NCBI RefSeq assembly: GCF_001006785.1
Contig: NZ_CDHO01000002.1
Span: 124,001-188,000 of the forward strand
From: Hyphomicrobium_B sp001006785
Lineage (GTDB): Bacteria; Pseudomonadota; Alphaproteobacteria; Rhizobiales; Hyphomicrobiaceae
Direction: 5' to 3'
Length of the DNA stretch: 64,000 nucleotides
Position 1 is the stretch's first letter. Each line of letters starts with the position of its first letter. Under the pieces are notes generated by a model. The model had not been told where the DNA came from. It saw nothing but the letters and a program-made list of their open reading frames with translations, and ran no database searches. Positions 51,022 through 60,440 of the stretch are shown here, one piece after another. Both the position numbers and the translations under genes were made by a program.

Positions 51022-53475
51022 TCACTCCGCCGCTAGCGCTATGCCGATTGTCGCCATCGGATTGAACTCATGCTTGTGAAGGCCTGAGACACGCTCCGAC
51101 CACGGATCGACCTGGGCGAACTGCTGCGAATAGACGAAGTGGTTGAAGTAAGACCTGCGCTTCTCGACGTCGTCGAGCACCTGACGGCGCACCTCGGCAA
51201 TCGTGACGCGCTTCGCCCATTTGTAGATGCGCTCGAGATAGCGGGCCTGTTCGCGGTACATTTGAACAAGCGCGACGATGACTTCGAGCGCTTCGTCCTC
51301 GGTCTTGACGATGCCAAGGACCTCCGTGCCCTTGATATCGAGGCCCGCAGCTCCCGCAAAATGAATCTCGTAGCCGGAATCGACACAAATGACGCCGACG
51401 TCCTTGCACGTCGCCTCGGCACAGTTTCGCGGACAGCCAGAAACCGCCATCTTGACCTTTGCGGGCGTCCACGAGCCCCACATGAATTTCTCGATGCGGA
51501 TGCCGAGCCCGGTCGAATCCTGCGTTCCGAAGCGGCACCAGTCGGTGCCGACGCACGTCTTAACCGTGCGCAGGCCCTTGGCGTAGGCATGGCCGGAGAC
51601 GAAGCCAGCCTTACCGAGATCGGCCCACACCGCCGGTAGGTCTTCCTTCTTGATGCCGAGCATGTCGATACGCTGACCGCCGGTGACCTTCACGGTCGGA
51701 ATGTCGAATTTGTCGACGACGTCGGCGATGGCACGCAGCTCTTTTGAACTCGTCACGCCGCCCCACATGCGCGGTACGACCGAATACGTTCCGTCCTTCT
51801 GAATATTGGCGTGCACGCGCTCGTTGATGAAGCGCGACTGATAATCGTCGGCATACTCACCGGGCCAATCGCAGACCAGATAGTAGTTCAATGCCGGACG
51901 GCATTTGGCGCATCCGCACGACGTCGCCCATTCCAGCTCCTGCATGACGGCGTAGATGTTCTTGAGGTTCTTGGCTTTGATCAGTCGGCGGACATCGTCG
52001 TGCCCGAACGCCGTGCATCCGCACATTGGTTGCACAGCTGCTGGATTGTAGGAGTCGCCGAGCGTCAAAGACATCAGTTGCTCGACGAGGCCTGTGCATG
52101 AGCCGCACGAGGCCGACGCCTTGGTGTGGGCGCGTACAGCATCCAGCGACGTCAAACCTTTTTCCTGAATAGCACCGACGATCTTGCTCTTGCAGACGCC
52201 GTTGCAGCCACAGATTTCCGCGTCATCTGGCAAGGCTGCAACGGCCGCCATAGGGTCGAGGGGGGACCCTCCCTGATAGGCTTGCCCGAAAATCAGCGTA
52301 TCGCGCATGTCGGTGATATCGACCTGCTTCTTTTTCAGGTCGTTGAACCAAGCGCCATCGGCCGTCTCGCCGTAGAGAACCGTGCCGATGATGCGGTTGT
52401 CTTTCAGAACGAGCCGCTTGTAGACGCCGGCGGACGCATCACGCAGGACAATTTCGTGGCGGTCTTCACCGTCCGCGAAATCACCGAGCGAAAAGAGCTC
52501 GATACCGGTAACTTTAAGTTTTGTCGGCGTGTCGTTATGGACGAACGCGGCCGTGCTTGCTTTGTCGGCGAGATGTGCGGCGGCGATGCGTGCCATTTCG
52601 TAGAGCGGCGCGACAAGTCCGTAGACATGACCGCCAACTTCGGCGCATTCACCGACAGCCAGGATATCGGGATCGGATGTGTGCATTCCCGCATCGACGA
52701 GGATTCCGCGATTGGTGGAGAGCCCCGCGTCCTTCGCAAGTGTAATATTCGGCTTGATGCCTGCTGCCATCACAACCAGCGTCGCAGGAATGACGCGACC
52801 GTCCGCAAGCTCGACGCCTTCGACTTTCTTGTCGCCCAGGATAGCTTTCGTATTGGCCTTGCAGATAACCTTGATGCCGCGATCTTCTATAGCCCGCTGT
52901 AAAAGATACCCGGCCGCCGGATCGAGCTGACGCTCCATCAGTGTCGGCATCAGATGCAGGACTGTGACGTCCGTGCCCTGAGCTTCAAGACCCGCGGCAG
53001 CCTCAAGACCGAGGAGCCCACCACCGATGACGACAGCCTTCGCACGCGATTGCGCCGCGAGAAGCATGGCGTTGACATCGTCAAGATCGCGATAGCTCAA
53101 AACGCCCGGCAGATTATTGCCCGGCACCGGAAGGATGAACGGTACCGAGCCCGTAGCGATGACGAGTTTGTCGTAGTTTTCGACGACGCCGTGGTCAGAC
53201 GTCACGGTCTTGGCGGTACGATCAATCGCGACAATCTTGTGCCCCTTGTAAAGGGTGATGCCATTCTTGATGTACCAGCCGTCACCGTGGATGATGATCT
53301 GCTCGTAGCTTTTTTCGCCCGACAGAACGGGCGAGAGCATGATGCGATCGTAATTGACGCGCGGCTCGGCGTTGAAGATCGTGACGGTGTAGTGCTCCGG
53401 CGAACTCTCGAGCAGATGCTCGAGCATGCGGCCCGGCGCCATGCCGTTTCCGATGATGACGAGTTTTTCGGTCAT
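51022..53475 (-). CDS. nirB: NAD(P)H-dependent nitrite reductase, large subunit
   Basis: The 817-residue enzyme has an N-terminal FAD/NAD(P) domain (VIIGNGMAPGRMLEHLLESS), two BFD-like [2Fe-2S] domains (CGCNGVCKSKIVG and CGCTAFGHDDVRRLI), and a siroheme/[4Fe-4S] part with CVGTDWCRFG and SGCPRNCAEA. It reduces nitrite to ammonium in the cytoplasm with six electrons. It is second in the operon after narK, which ends 107 bp upstream. Confidence 0.93.
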   Translation of the reverse strand: MTEKLVIIGNGMAPGRMLEHLLESSPEHYTVTIFNAEPRVNYDRIMLSPVLSGEKSYEQIIIHGDGWYIKNGITLYKGHKIVAIDRTAKTVTSDHGVVENYDKLVIATGSVPFILPVPGNNLPGVLSYRDLDDVNAMLLAAQSRAKAVVIGGGLLGLEAAAGLEAQGTDVTVLHLMPTLMERQLDPAAGYLLQRAIEDRGIKVICKANTKAILGDKKVEGVELADGRVIPATLVVMAAGIKPNITLAKDAGLSTNRGILVDAGMHTSDPDILAVGECAEVGGHVYGLVAPLYEMARIAAAHLADKASTAAFVHNDTPTKLKVTGIELFSLGDFADGEDRHEIVLRDASAGVYKRLVLKDNRIIGTVLYGETADGAWFNDLKKKQVDITDMRDTLIFGQAYQGGSPLDPMAAVAALPDDAEICGCNGVCKSKIVGAIQEKGLTSLDAVRAHTKASASCGSCTGLVEQLMSLTLGDSYNPAAVQPMCGCTAFGHDDVRRLIKAKNLKNIYAVMQELEWATSCGCAKCRPALNYYLVCDWPGEYADDYQSRFINERVHANIQKDGTYSVVPRMWGGVTSSKELRAIADVVDKFDIPTVKVTGGQRIDMLGIKKEDLPAVWADLGKAGFVSGHAYAKGLRTVKTCVGTDWCRFGTQDSTGLGIRIEKFMWGSWTPAKVKMAVSGCPRNCAEATCKDVGVICVDSGYEIHFAGAAGLDIKGTEVLGIVKTEDEALEVIVALVQMYREQARYLERIYKWAKRVTIAEVRRQVLDDVEKRRSYFNHFVYSQQFAQVDPWSERVSGLHKHEFNPMATIGIALAAE

Positions 53476-53581
53476 GGCTGTGAAGTCCCCATGGTGTCGC
53501 CCTCGAAAGGCGGCTTCACTTCGGCTGTGGGTTTCGTTGCGCGGGCGAACGGTTCGAGAATTTGCTCACGTCGAAGATGGC

Positions 53582-54907
53582 TCATGCCCGGCCTCCGGCG
53601 TGTGCGAGATGCGTGTCGGCGACGTCAGACTGCGAGGTAGAAGCGTTTGCGCTTCGGCCTATGCGCCGTACCGAAATGTGCATCCAGACGAAGAGGGAGA
53701 CGACGATGACGAAGAGAAGCATGAAGCAGCTTGTCCAAAGCTCCGTCGCCTGAGCGAGAAAGCCGAATGCGATAGGCAGGATGAAACCACCGAGCCCGCC
53801 GATCATGCCCACAAGTCCGCCGACAGAGCCGACGTTGTCCGGGTAGTAGGTCGCGATGTGCTTGTAGACGGCAGCCTTTCCGATGCTCATGAAAAAGCCG
53901 AGCACAAAAGTCATGCCGATGAAGACGAGCGGACTGATTTCGAAATGCGCCGAGACCGGACCGTGTGTCCCATGCATGACATAGTCGGTCGGCGGCAGCG
54001 ACAGCACGAATGTTGCGATGGCGGCGACGCCAAAGCACCAATACATCACTGTCCGCGCGCCGATGCGGTCCGACAGAACACCGCCGTAGGCGCGAAAGAT
54101 ACTCGCCGGGATGGAATATGCGGCCGCAACCATGCCCGCGGTCTCGATGTCGAAGCCGTAGACGCCAATGAGGTAACGGGGCAGCCAGAGCGCGAGCGCG
54201 ACGAAGGCACCAAATGTGAAAAAATAGTACATTGCAAAGCGCCACACGCGGATGTCTTTCAGCGTCGCGAGTTCCATCGCGTAGGCTTTTGGCGCTTCGC
54301 CGGTTCTGCGGCGTTCGACCATTATCGGATCATCGGTCGTCGTCAGCCAGAATATGACCGCAATGACCGCGAGCACTGCAGCCCAGATCAGCGCGACCGT
54401 GTGCCAGCCCCATGCCACGAGCGCAAAGGGAGCGAGAAATTTCGTGACCGCGGCGCCCACATTTCCGGCGCCGAAGATTCCGAGCACCGTCCCTTGTTGC
54501 CCCTGCTGGAAAAACCTCGAGACATAAGCAATGCCGACAGCGAACGAGCCTCCCGCAAGGCCTATTCCGAGTGCCGCCAAAAGCATTTGAGGGTACGTTT
54601 GGGCGAAGATGAGAAGCGCCGTCGCAACGCTCGCGGCGAGCATGTTCACCGTGAAGACGAGGCGCCCACCATAGCGATCTGTCCAGATTCCGAGGAAAAT
54701 GCGAGCCAGAGAACCCGTCAAAATCGGTGTTCCCGCGAGCAATCCGAACTCCGCTTCAGTCAGACCGAGTTGATCTTTGATGCGGAGTCCAATGATTGCG
54801 AAAATCGTCCAGACTGCAAAGCAGGCCGTGAACGCAAACGTGGAAACCCACAGGGCGCGGCCCTCGGGCGTCGATACCGTGAGAACGGAACTTTCTTGTG
54901 TGCGCAT
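53582..54907 (-). CDS. narK: nitrate/nitrite transporter (MFS, NarK type)
   Basis: The start was set at ATG 54907 (441 residues) with a GGGAG site. The protein has twelve helices and the NNP signature blocks (AGTPILTGSLARIFLGIWTD, then GIGLAGGSFAVGIAYVSRFF). Nitrate signature Gly-rich regions occur in helices 5 and 11 (FQQGQQGTVLGIFGAGNVGA, then YPDNVGSVGGLVGMIGGLGG). It imports nitrate or exports nitrite. It is the first gene of the assimilatory unit and is preceded by an antitermination-type leader. Confidence 0.92.
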   Translation of the reverse strand: MRTQESSVLTVSTPEGRALWVSTFAFTACFAVWTIFAIIGLRIKDQLGLTEAEFGLLAGTPILTGSLARIFLGIWTDRYGGRLVFTVNMLAASVATALLIFAQTYPQMLLAALGIGLAGGSFAVGIAYVSRFFQQGQQGTVLGIFGAGNVGAAVTKFLAPFALVAWGWHTVALIWAAVLAVIAVIFWLTTTDDPIMVERRRTGEAPKAYAMELATLKDIRVWRFAMYYFFTFGAFVALALWLPRYLIGVYGFDIETAGMVAAAYSIPASIFRAYGGVLSDRIGARTVMYWCFGVAAIATFVLSLPPTDYVMHGTHGPVSAHFEISPLVFIGMTFVLGFFMSIGKAAVYKHIATYYPDNVGSVGGLVGMIGGLGGFILPIAFGFLAQATELWTSCFMLLFVIVVSLFVWMHISVRRIGRSANASTSQSDVADTHLAHAGGRA

Positions 54908-54936
54908 TAGATGCTCCCGGTCATTGCGCAAAACAA

Positions 54937-54999
54937 AAAAGCTGCCGGCCAAGCGCTCGCACCCCTCCTACGAGGGTGTGAAGGCTTGATCGGCAGCTT
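54937..54999 (-). terminator. leader terminator before narK (likely NasT-controlled)
   Basis: On the minus strand a long stem, GCTGCCG (54997-54991) with CGGCAGC (54947-54941) extended by CAAGC/GCTTG, encloses an inner hairpin (CACCC/GGGTG, 54960-54978). It is followed by the run TTTTTTGTTTT. It lies 30-90 bp before the narK start. A terminator inside a leader is the target for ANTAR regulators such as NasT, which is encoded just upstream. Confidence 0.8.
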
Positions 55000-55036
55000 T
55001 GCCTATGGAGCGCCCGCCATTGGACGCGGATGAAAT

Positions 55037-55064
55037 CCTAAGCGCGCAACGCGCGCAGCTTAGG
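55037..55064 (-). promoter_or_regulatory. leader hairpin upstream of the terminator
   Basis: CCTAAGC (55037-55043) pairs with GCTTAGG (55058-55064), and the stem is extended by GCGC pairs with one bulge. It lies about 40 bp before the terminator stem on the minus strand. It could be the first of the two hairpins that ANTAR proteins bind. The match to the hexaloop rule (A1, G4) was not confirmed. Confidence 0.5.
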
Positions 55065-55186
55065 TGAGCTGGGTACAAGACCTTCAACTCGAGTCTTCTT
55101 GACGATGCGGCACCTGCGAAGGCATCGCAAGTCCAAACATTCAGCAGTTTAACACCGCTTCGGCGCAAAATTTGTGCAGCGCAAGC

Positions 55187-56413
55187 TCAGAGCTTCTGGC
55201 TCGCTATATAGGAATCGAGCTTGTCGGGATCGAACAAGCCGCCGTCGAAAAAGCCGTCCGGACCTAGCACCAAGCTGGCGCCGGATGACCCGACAGGGGT
55301 AGCGGCGGTGAGCGCGCCCTCCACTTTGGCATTCGCGACCGGAAGCGCGATACCCAGCGGCTTCAATGCCGCTCGATAGAGGTCGGGCCGGTATGTCTCG
55401 CGCGCAATCCTCACATGTTCCGCGCTGTGTTGGATTTGTCCCCAACGGACCATCTGCGAATAGAACCAGAGTGCGTGGCTCTTCCACGGAAACGTCGCGG
55501 CCTTCGCGAACGGAACAAAGAAATCTGCGACCGCTTTCGTGTCTCCGCTTCCGTCCGGCAATTCTCCCTCGAGCGCCGGGAGCAGCCACTCGCGAGGCCG
55601 GCCGACATAGGTTCTTTCGGCCAGAATGCGCGCGAGATCCCCTCGATTTCGCGCATTGCCGCACCATTCCGCAGCCTTGCAAAGCGCCCGCAGAAGCGCG
55701 GAAAGCGCATCGAGATTTTCTTCCGCCCAACGCGCGCTTACACCCAGGACCTTTTCCGGACTGGACCGCCAAATCGCGGCTTTGACCGTTGCGATATGTC
55801 CCTTTCCGGCAAGAGCAGCCGCCGTATTCCAAGGCTCGCCCACGCAGTAGCCATCGATTGTGCCGCTCGCCAATGCGTCCAACATCAGCGGAGGTGGAAC
55901 AATGACGATCTCGACATCGCGTGATGAATCGATTCCGCAGGATGCCAGCCAATAGCGAAATTCGTAGTTGTGCCCTGAGTAAGGATGGACCACGGCGAAG
56001 CGCAACATCGGCTTCGATGTGGAAGCGTTGCGGTCTGCGACGACAGCTTTCAACGCCCGGCCAGTCACCGCCGGATCGAAGTCGGCCCTTGCTCCCTTGT
56101 CCACCATGTCGGTCCACAAGGCATTCGAGACCGTAACCGCATTTCCACCAAGACCGAGCGCCATCGGGACGATCGTCGGCACGACGAGGGGCGTCAGACC
56201 GAGATTGCAGGCGATTGGCATCGGCGCAAGAACATGAGCGACCTGAAAATGCCCCACGGCCAATCGATCGCGAATGTTCGCCCACGAGGTTTCACGCGCC
56301 AGGGCAAGATCGATGCCCTCAGCCTGCGCAAAGTTCAGCTCCTTCGCGACGACAAGAACCGCACTGTCTAAAAGCGGCAAGAAGCCCGCCGTTATCTGGT
56401 TTGCGCCGCCCAC
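55187..56413 (-). CDS. nasS: nitrate sensor NasS (NrtA-like, cytoplasmic)
   Basis: The 408-residue protein resembles the nitrate-binding NrtA/CmpA substrate-binding proteins (ITAGFLPLLDSAVLVVAKEL near the start, then VIVPPPLMLDALASGTIDGY with the ligand loop) but has no signal peptide or lipobox. That marks the cytoplasmic sensor NasS. Without nitrate it holds NasT; with nitrate it releases it. Start is GTG 56413, 2 bp after the nasT stop, with GGGGGAGCG as ribosome site, so the two are translated together. Confidence 0.88.
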   Translation of the reverse strand: MGGANQITAGFLPLLDSAVLVVAKELNFAQAEGIDLALARETSWANIRDRLAVGHFQVAHVLAPMPIACNLGLTPLVVPTIVPMALGLGGNAVTVSNALWTDMVDKGARADFDPAVTGRALKAVVADRNASTSKPMLRFAVVHPYSGHNYEFRYWLASCGIDSSRDVEIVIVPPPLMLDALASGTIDGYCVGEPWNTAAALAGKGHIATVKAAIWRSSPEKVLGVSARWAEENLDALSALLRALCKAAEWCGNARNRGDLARILAERTYVGRPREWLLPALEGELPDGSGDTKAVADFFVPFAKAATFPWKSHALWFYSQMVRWGQIQHSAEHVRIARETYRPDLYRAALKPLGIALPVANAKVEGALTAATPVGSSGASLVLGPDGFFDGGLFDPDKLDSYIASQKL

Positions 56414-56415
56414 GA

Positions 56416-57027
56416 TTATCGCTCCCCCTCACGCGGCGACAGAAGCCCGGCCGCCGTTATCAAACCTTCGGCAATCTCCCCAATCTTTCGGTTCTGGTTC
56501 ATCGCGGTTTTGCGCAGAAGGGCATAAGCTTCCGACTCTGAAAGGCCTCGTGTCGCCATGAGGATGCCCTTGGCACGGTCAACAAGCTTGCGGTTTTCGA
56601 GTTCGGATCGCGCTTCTTCGAGTTCGCGGACCATGCGCGAAAAGGCGTTGAAACGACAGATCGCCATGTCCAAGAGTGGCTTGACGCGTTCTTTCTTTAA
56701 GCCATCGACGACATAGGCGGAGACACCGGCATCGACTGCTGCCTCGATCGATGCACTATCCGAGTGATCGACGAACATTGCGATCGGCCGCTTCACCGCA
56801 CGCGAAAGCTGAAACATGTTTTCGAGCATATCGCGATTGGGATTCTCGAGGTCGATGACGATGACATCAGGCTCGATCTCGGCAATGCGCCGTGCGATAC
56901 CGACGACGTCATGGACGATCGTCAGGTTGACATAACCGGCATCTCGCAGTCCGGCCTCGATCACCGACGCGCGCAGCCGGTTTTCGTCGATGACGAGGAC
57001 GGAAAGAGGATTCGGCGGCGGCTGCAT
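56416..57027 (-). CDS. nasT: ANTAR-type response regulator NasT
   Basis: The start was set at ATG 57027 (203 residues), because the longer frame has no homology. It has a receiver-like domain (LSVLVIDENRLRASVIEAGL, then VIVIDLENPNRDMLENMFQL) and a C-terminal ANTAR domain (DRAKGILMATRGLSESEAYA, then LLRKTAMNQNRKIGEIAEGL). ANTAR proteins bind two RNA hairpins and prevent terminator formation. It controls the nitrate assimilation leader together with NasS. Confidence 0.9.
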   Translation of the reverse strand: MQPPPNPLSVLVIDENRLRASVIEAGLRDAGYVNLTIVHDVVGIARRIAEIEPDVIVIDLENPNRDMLENMFQLSRAVKRPIAMFVDHSDSASIEAAVDAGVSAYVVDGLKKERVKPLLDMAICRFNAFSRMVRELEEARSELENRKLVDRAKGILMATRGLSESEAYALLRKTAMNQNRKIGEIAEGLITAAGLLSPREGER

Positions 57028-57566
57028 GCTCGTGTCCACAAGGAAGACTGTGTCGCTACACGATTTATGCGGTCGGTCAACTGCCCAAATGAATACCGAA
57101 GGAGAGCGAGTGATGCCGGCTTGCGTATCTAGCGGCAGAAAATATTGACGGCCGCCCGTCGAAAACCCGGCGGCATGAAAATACTCCAAAGGATACGCTT
57201 CGTACCCGTCGCATCACGTTATCGGAAAGCAAAAAGATCGAAATCAAATTCATAATGTGAATTTTGACTTACGCGCCTGAGGCCAAACAGGATCGCCGCT
57301 CCGTCGCATCCTCCGGCCCCGCGAGCAGGTGAGTGGAGTAGTGCGTAAACCAAATTCGCCCCCTCGGATTTCAGTGTTCCCGCACAGTCGGGCGGCAACA
57401 GGGCGGGTTAACGGGAATGTGACTCTCTATGACGGCGGATTGCGACTGGCGGATGCTGTTCGCCTGTGCTCGCAACGATCTGACCCATTGAAATATCGCA
57501 CCCCTCACAACCAGATACCTGACGCGACCTTTTCTACAGCCTTTCCCCTCTGGCCGATCGACGGAC
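57028..57566. other. divergent intergenic region between nasT and the patatin gene
   Basis: About 540 bp without an accepted gene. The part from 57220 to 57265 is AT-rich (promoter-like) and could serve nasTS. No other signal could be named. Confidence 0.5.
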
Positions 57567-58730
57567 ATGGCGAAGCAGAAACTCAATCGCGAGAAGAACG
57601 TGCTTGTGCTGCAGGGCGGTGGAGCACTCGGCGCCTATCAAGCCGGCGCCTACGAAGCTCTTTCCGCTGCGGGCATCGAACCTGACTGGGTGGCGGGTAT
57701 TTCGATCGGCGCCGTCAACGCCGCCATCATCGCCGGTAATCGGCCCGAGCATCGCCGACCCCGACTGCGAGAGTTTTGGAATATCGTTTCGAGTCGCCTA
57801 ACGCTTCCCCCGATTGCGATCGATGACAACTCACGCAAGCTTTTCAACGAAACGAGTGCGGCGATTGTCGCGTCAACGGGCGCTCCGGGATTTTTCACTC
57901 CGCGCTATCCACCGGCAGTCTTCAATTTGCCGGGCACGATGGATGCTATTAGCCTCTACGATACGTATCCGCTTAAAGAGACGCTGCTGGAGCTTGTCGA
58001 TTTCGACATTCTGAATTCCAGCGCCGTTCAGTACAGCATCGGCGCCGTCGAAGTCGACACGGGCAATCTCAAATATTTCGACAGCAGGCACGATACCATC
58101 ACGCCCGAGCACATCATGGCATCCGGCGCGCTGCCGCCGGGTTTTCCGCCTGTCGAAATCAACGGCAAGCTTTATTGGGATGGCGGCATCGTCTCGAATA
58201 CGCCGCTGCAATACATTCTCGACGGCGGGCTGCCGCGCGATGACATGACGATCTTTCAGATCGATCTCTTCAGCGCGCGCGGTCCGATACCGAAGACGCT
58301 GTTCGACGTGCAGATGCGCGAAAAAGAAATACGCTATTCGAGCCGCACGCGTCTCAACACTGATTACTTCAAGGTTCTGCAATCGCTGCGGCGTGCCGTG
58401 CGGCGGCTCGATAGTCTGGTTTCCGATGAGATCAAGGCAGGCTTCGACTGGAAGCTGCTGTCGAGCTTCAGTTGCAATGCTGCGATTACGCTCGTGCATC
58501 TTATTCACCGTCGCGCCGCATACTCCACGCAATCCAACGACTACGAATTCTCGCGTTACACCATCAATGAGCACTGGCAGGCCGGGCGCGCCGATGTCGA
58601 AAGCACGCTTGGCAGCGACGCCTGGAAAAACCGCGAACCGCCCAAGGACGGCGTGCTCGTGCTCGACTGCACCAAGCAACTCCAGCCGCCTGCAATGGAG
58701 AACGCCGATGAAAATCGCCGACGTCCGTAA
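57567..58730 (+). CDS. patatin-like phospholipase (DUF3734 type)
   Basis: The 387-residue protein has the oxyanion motif GGGALGAYQAGAYEAL near residue 17, the nucleophile elbow GISIGAVNA (G-x-S-x-G) and the catalytic Asp motif DGGIVSNTPL. The C-terminal DUF3734 region runs from about 260 to 380. Members of this group are placed with 3-hydroxybutyrate dehydrogenase and acetoacetate decarboxylase-like genes and probably act on polyhydroxybutyrate granules or lipids. The 3' end overlaps the next gene by 23 bp. Confidence 0.85.
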   Translation: MAKQKLNREKNVLVLQGGGALGAYQAGAYEALSAAGIEPDWVAGISIGAVNAAIIAGNRPEHRRPRLREFWNIVSSRLTLPPIAIDDNSRKLFNETSAAIVASTGAPGFFTPRYPPAVFNLPGTMDAISLYDTYPLKETLLELVDFDILNSSAVQYSIGAVEVDTGNLKYFDSRHDTITPEHIMASGALPPGFPPVEINGKLYWDGGIVSNTPLQYILDGGLPRDDMTIFQIDLFSARGPIPKTLFDVQMREKEIRYSSRTRLNTDYFKVLQSLRRAVRRLDSLVSDEIKAGFDWKLLSSFSCNAAITLVHLIHRRAAYSTQSNDYEFSRYTINEHWQAGRADVESTLGSDAWKNREPPKDGVLVLDCTKQLQPPAMENADENRRRP

Positions 58731-59466
58731 AAATGCTTATGCCATGCCGCTGACCAGTCCGGCATTTCCTCCCGGCCCCTATCGTTTTATCGACCGCGAA
58801 TATCTCATCATCACTTATCGCACCGATAAAGACGCGCTCGAGCGCGTCGTGCCAGAACCGCTCACGTTCGATGAGCCAATCGTCAAATACGAATTCATCC
58901 GCATGCCGGATTCGACCGGCTTCGGCGACTATACGGAATCGGGACAAGTCATTCCGGTCACACTCAATGGCGCCGCAGGCGGCTATACGCATGCGATGTT
59001 CCTGAACGACGGACCGCCGATCTACGGCGGGCGCGAGCTTTGGGGATTCCCAAAGAAATACGCGCAGCCGTCGCTCGCCCCAGACAAGGATACGTTCGTC
59101 GGCACGCTCGACTACGGAAGCGTCCGGATCGCCACCGGAACTATGGGCTACAAGCATAAGGCGCTCGACCTCAAGGCCGTCGCCAAGTCCCTGGCGATCC
59201 CGAACTATCTTCTGAAGATCATTCCCCACGTCGATGGCAGCCCGCGCATTCTGGAACTTGTCGATTACCGTCTCGAAGACGTCGTCATCAAGGGCGCGTG
59301 GAGCGGCCCGGCGGCGCTCGATCTCAGGCCGCATGCGCTGGCGCCGGTCGCGGACCTTCCGGTGCGCGAAATTATTTCAGCAACACATATTCTTGCCGAT
59401 CTCACGCTGGGCCTCGGCAAGGTCGTTTATGATTATCTCGATCCGAAAAAGGAGCGCGCGTCATGA
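58708..59466 (+). CDS. acetoacetate decarboxylase-like protein
   Basis: The 252-residue protein has the ADC fold (RFIDREYLIITYRTDKDALE, then VPEPLTFDEPIVKYEFIRMP, GGRELWGFPKKYAQPSLAPD). The LWGFPKK motif holds the lysine that forms the Schiff base. It decarboxylates acetoacetate to acetone and CO2, or acts on related beta-keto acids. It overlaps both the patatin and the dehydrogenase gene, which shows tight coupling. Confidence 0.88.
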   Translation: MKIADVRKNAYAMPLTSPAFPPGPYRFIDREYLIITYRTDKDALERVVPEPLTFDEPIVKYEFIRMPDSTGFGDYTESGQVIPVTLNGAAGGYTHAMFLNDGPPIYGGRELWGFPKKYAQPSLAPDKDTFVGTLDYGSVRIATGTMGYKHKALDLKAVAKSLAIPNYLLKIIPHVDGSPRILELVDYRLEDVVIKGAWSGPAALDLRPHALAPVADLPVREIISATHILADLTLGLGKVVYDYLDPKKERAS

Positions 59467-60239
59467 AACTCGATGGAAAAGTCGCCCTGGTCACGGGCGC
59501 AGCAAGCGGTATCGGCCATCAGATCGCGCGGCGCTACGTCGAGGCAGGTGGCCGTGTCGCGATCGCCGATCTCAACCTCGATGCGGCGAAAGCGGCGGCG
59601 AAGGAGCTTGGCGGTGACAAGGAAGCGATTGCCGTCGCCATGGATGTCACCAAGGAGGATGAAGTCAACGCCGGAGTCGCGGCGACCGTCTCGGCATTCG
59701 GCAAGGTCGATATTCTCGTTTCGAATGCCGGTATCCAGATCGTGCATCCGATCGAGGACTTTCCGTTTGCGGATTGGAAGAAGCTGCTCGCCATCCATCT
59801 CGACGGCGCGTTCCTGACGACGAAAGCCTGCGTCAAGCACATGTACAAGCAGGGCTCCGGAGTCCTCATCTACATGGGTTCGGTGCATAGCCATGAAGCC
59901 TCGCCGTTGAAATCCGCGTACGTTACGGCGAAGCATGGGTTGCTCGGGCTGGCGCGAACGATGGCCAAGGAGGGCGCCCCGCACGGCGTGCGTGCCAACG
60001 TCATCTGCCCGGGATTTGTGCGCACGCCGTTGGTCGATAAACAAATACCGGAGCAGGCGCATGAACTCGGCATCACGGAAGAACGCGTCATCAAGGAGGT
60101 GATGCTTGGCGAAACTGTCGATAAGCAATTCACGATGGTGACGGATATCGCTGAAGTTGCGCTGTTTCTTGCCGCCTTCAAGACCAATGCGCTGACAGGC
60201 GAGAGCATCATCGTCAGTCACGGCTGGCATATGAACTAG
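59463..60239 (+). CDS. bdhA: 3-hydroxybutyrate dehydrogenase (SDR family)
   Basis: The 258-residue short-chain dehydrogenase has the nucleotide motif TGAASGIGHQIARRY, the NAG motif (SNAGIQI), and the catalytic Ser-Tyr-Lys (SAYVTAKHG). The C-terminal PLVDKQIPEQAHELGITEER is typical of D-3-hydroxybutyrate dehydrogenases. It interconverts 3-hydroxybutyrate and acetoacetate with NAD. It is coupled by a 4-bp overlap (ATGA) to the decarboxylase gene. Confidence 0.9.
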   Translation: MKLDGKVALVTGAASGIGHQIARRYVEAGGRVAIADLNLDAAKAAAKELGGDKEAIAVAMDVTKEDEVNAGVAATVSAFGKVDILVSNAGIQIVHPIEDFPFADWKKLLAIHLDGAFLTTKACVKHMYKQGSGVLIYMGSVHSHEASPLKSAYVTAKHGLLGLARTMAKEGAPHGVRANVICPGFVRTPLVDKQIPEQAHELGITEERVIKEVMLGETVDKQFTMVTDIAEVALFLAAFKTNALTGESIIVSHGWHMN

Positions 60240-60326
60240 CGTATCGTTCTGGCTAGCGAAGACGCCATACGAGAATCATGTAGGAAGCCGAGTACATTAT
60301 TCGTTGAAGCTCGATACAACGACGCT

Positions 60327-60440
60327 CTATTGCGGTGTGATCGTGATCCGCAGGGTGTCTGAATAATTTCCGGCGGCGAGCGGCTGGGCGTTGATCTGCG
60401 GCGTGATCGTCACGCCGAGACTTCCCGTCGATCCTTTATG
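60327..60440 (-). pseudogene. spore coat U/fimbrial-type domain, C-terminal remnant
   Basis: The minus strand ends with GSTGSLGVTITPQINAQPLA, then AGNYSDTLRITITPQ and a stop. The end pattern AGNYSDT(x)TIT is typical for spore coat U (SCPU) adhesin domains. The N-terminal part runs into scfR, so this is probably a truncated remnant. Confidence 0.5.

Noticed and set aside
52126..52902. 258-residue plus-strand open frame
   Set aside because: Antisense shadow of nirB; no motif of its own.
53426..54910. 494-residue plus-strand open frame
   Set aside because: It is antisense to narK, which has clear MFS motifs; the composition (Arg/Glu/His-rich) is that of a GC-rich shadow frame.
55149..56285. 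378-residue minus-strand open frame overlapping nasS
   Set aside because: Same strand as nasS but another frame; the nasS frame carries the NrtA-like motifs.
57873..58679. 268-residue minus-strand open frame
   Set aside because: Antisense to the patatin-like gene, whose catalytic motifs are complete.
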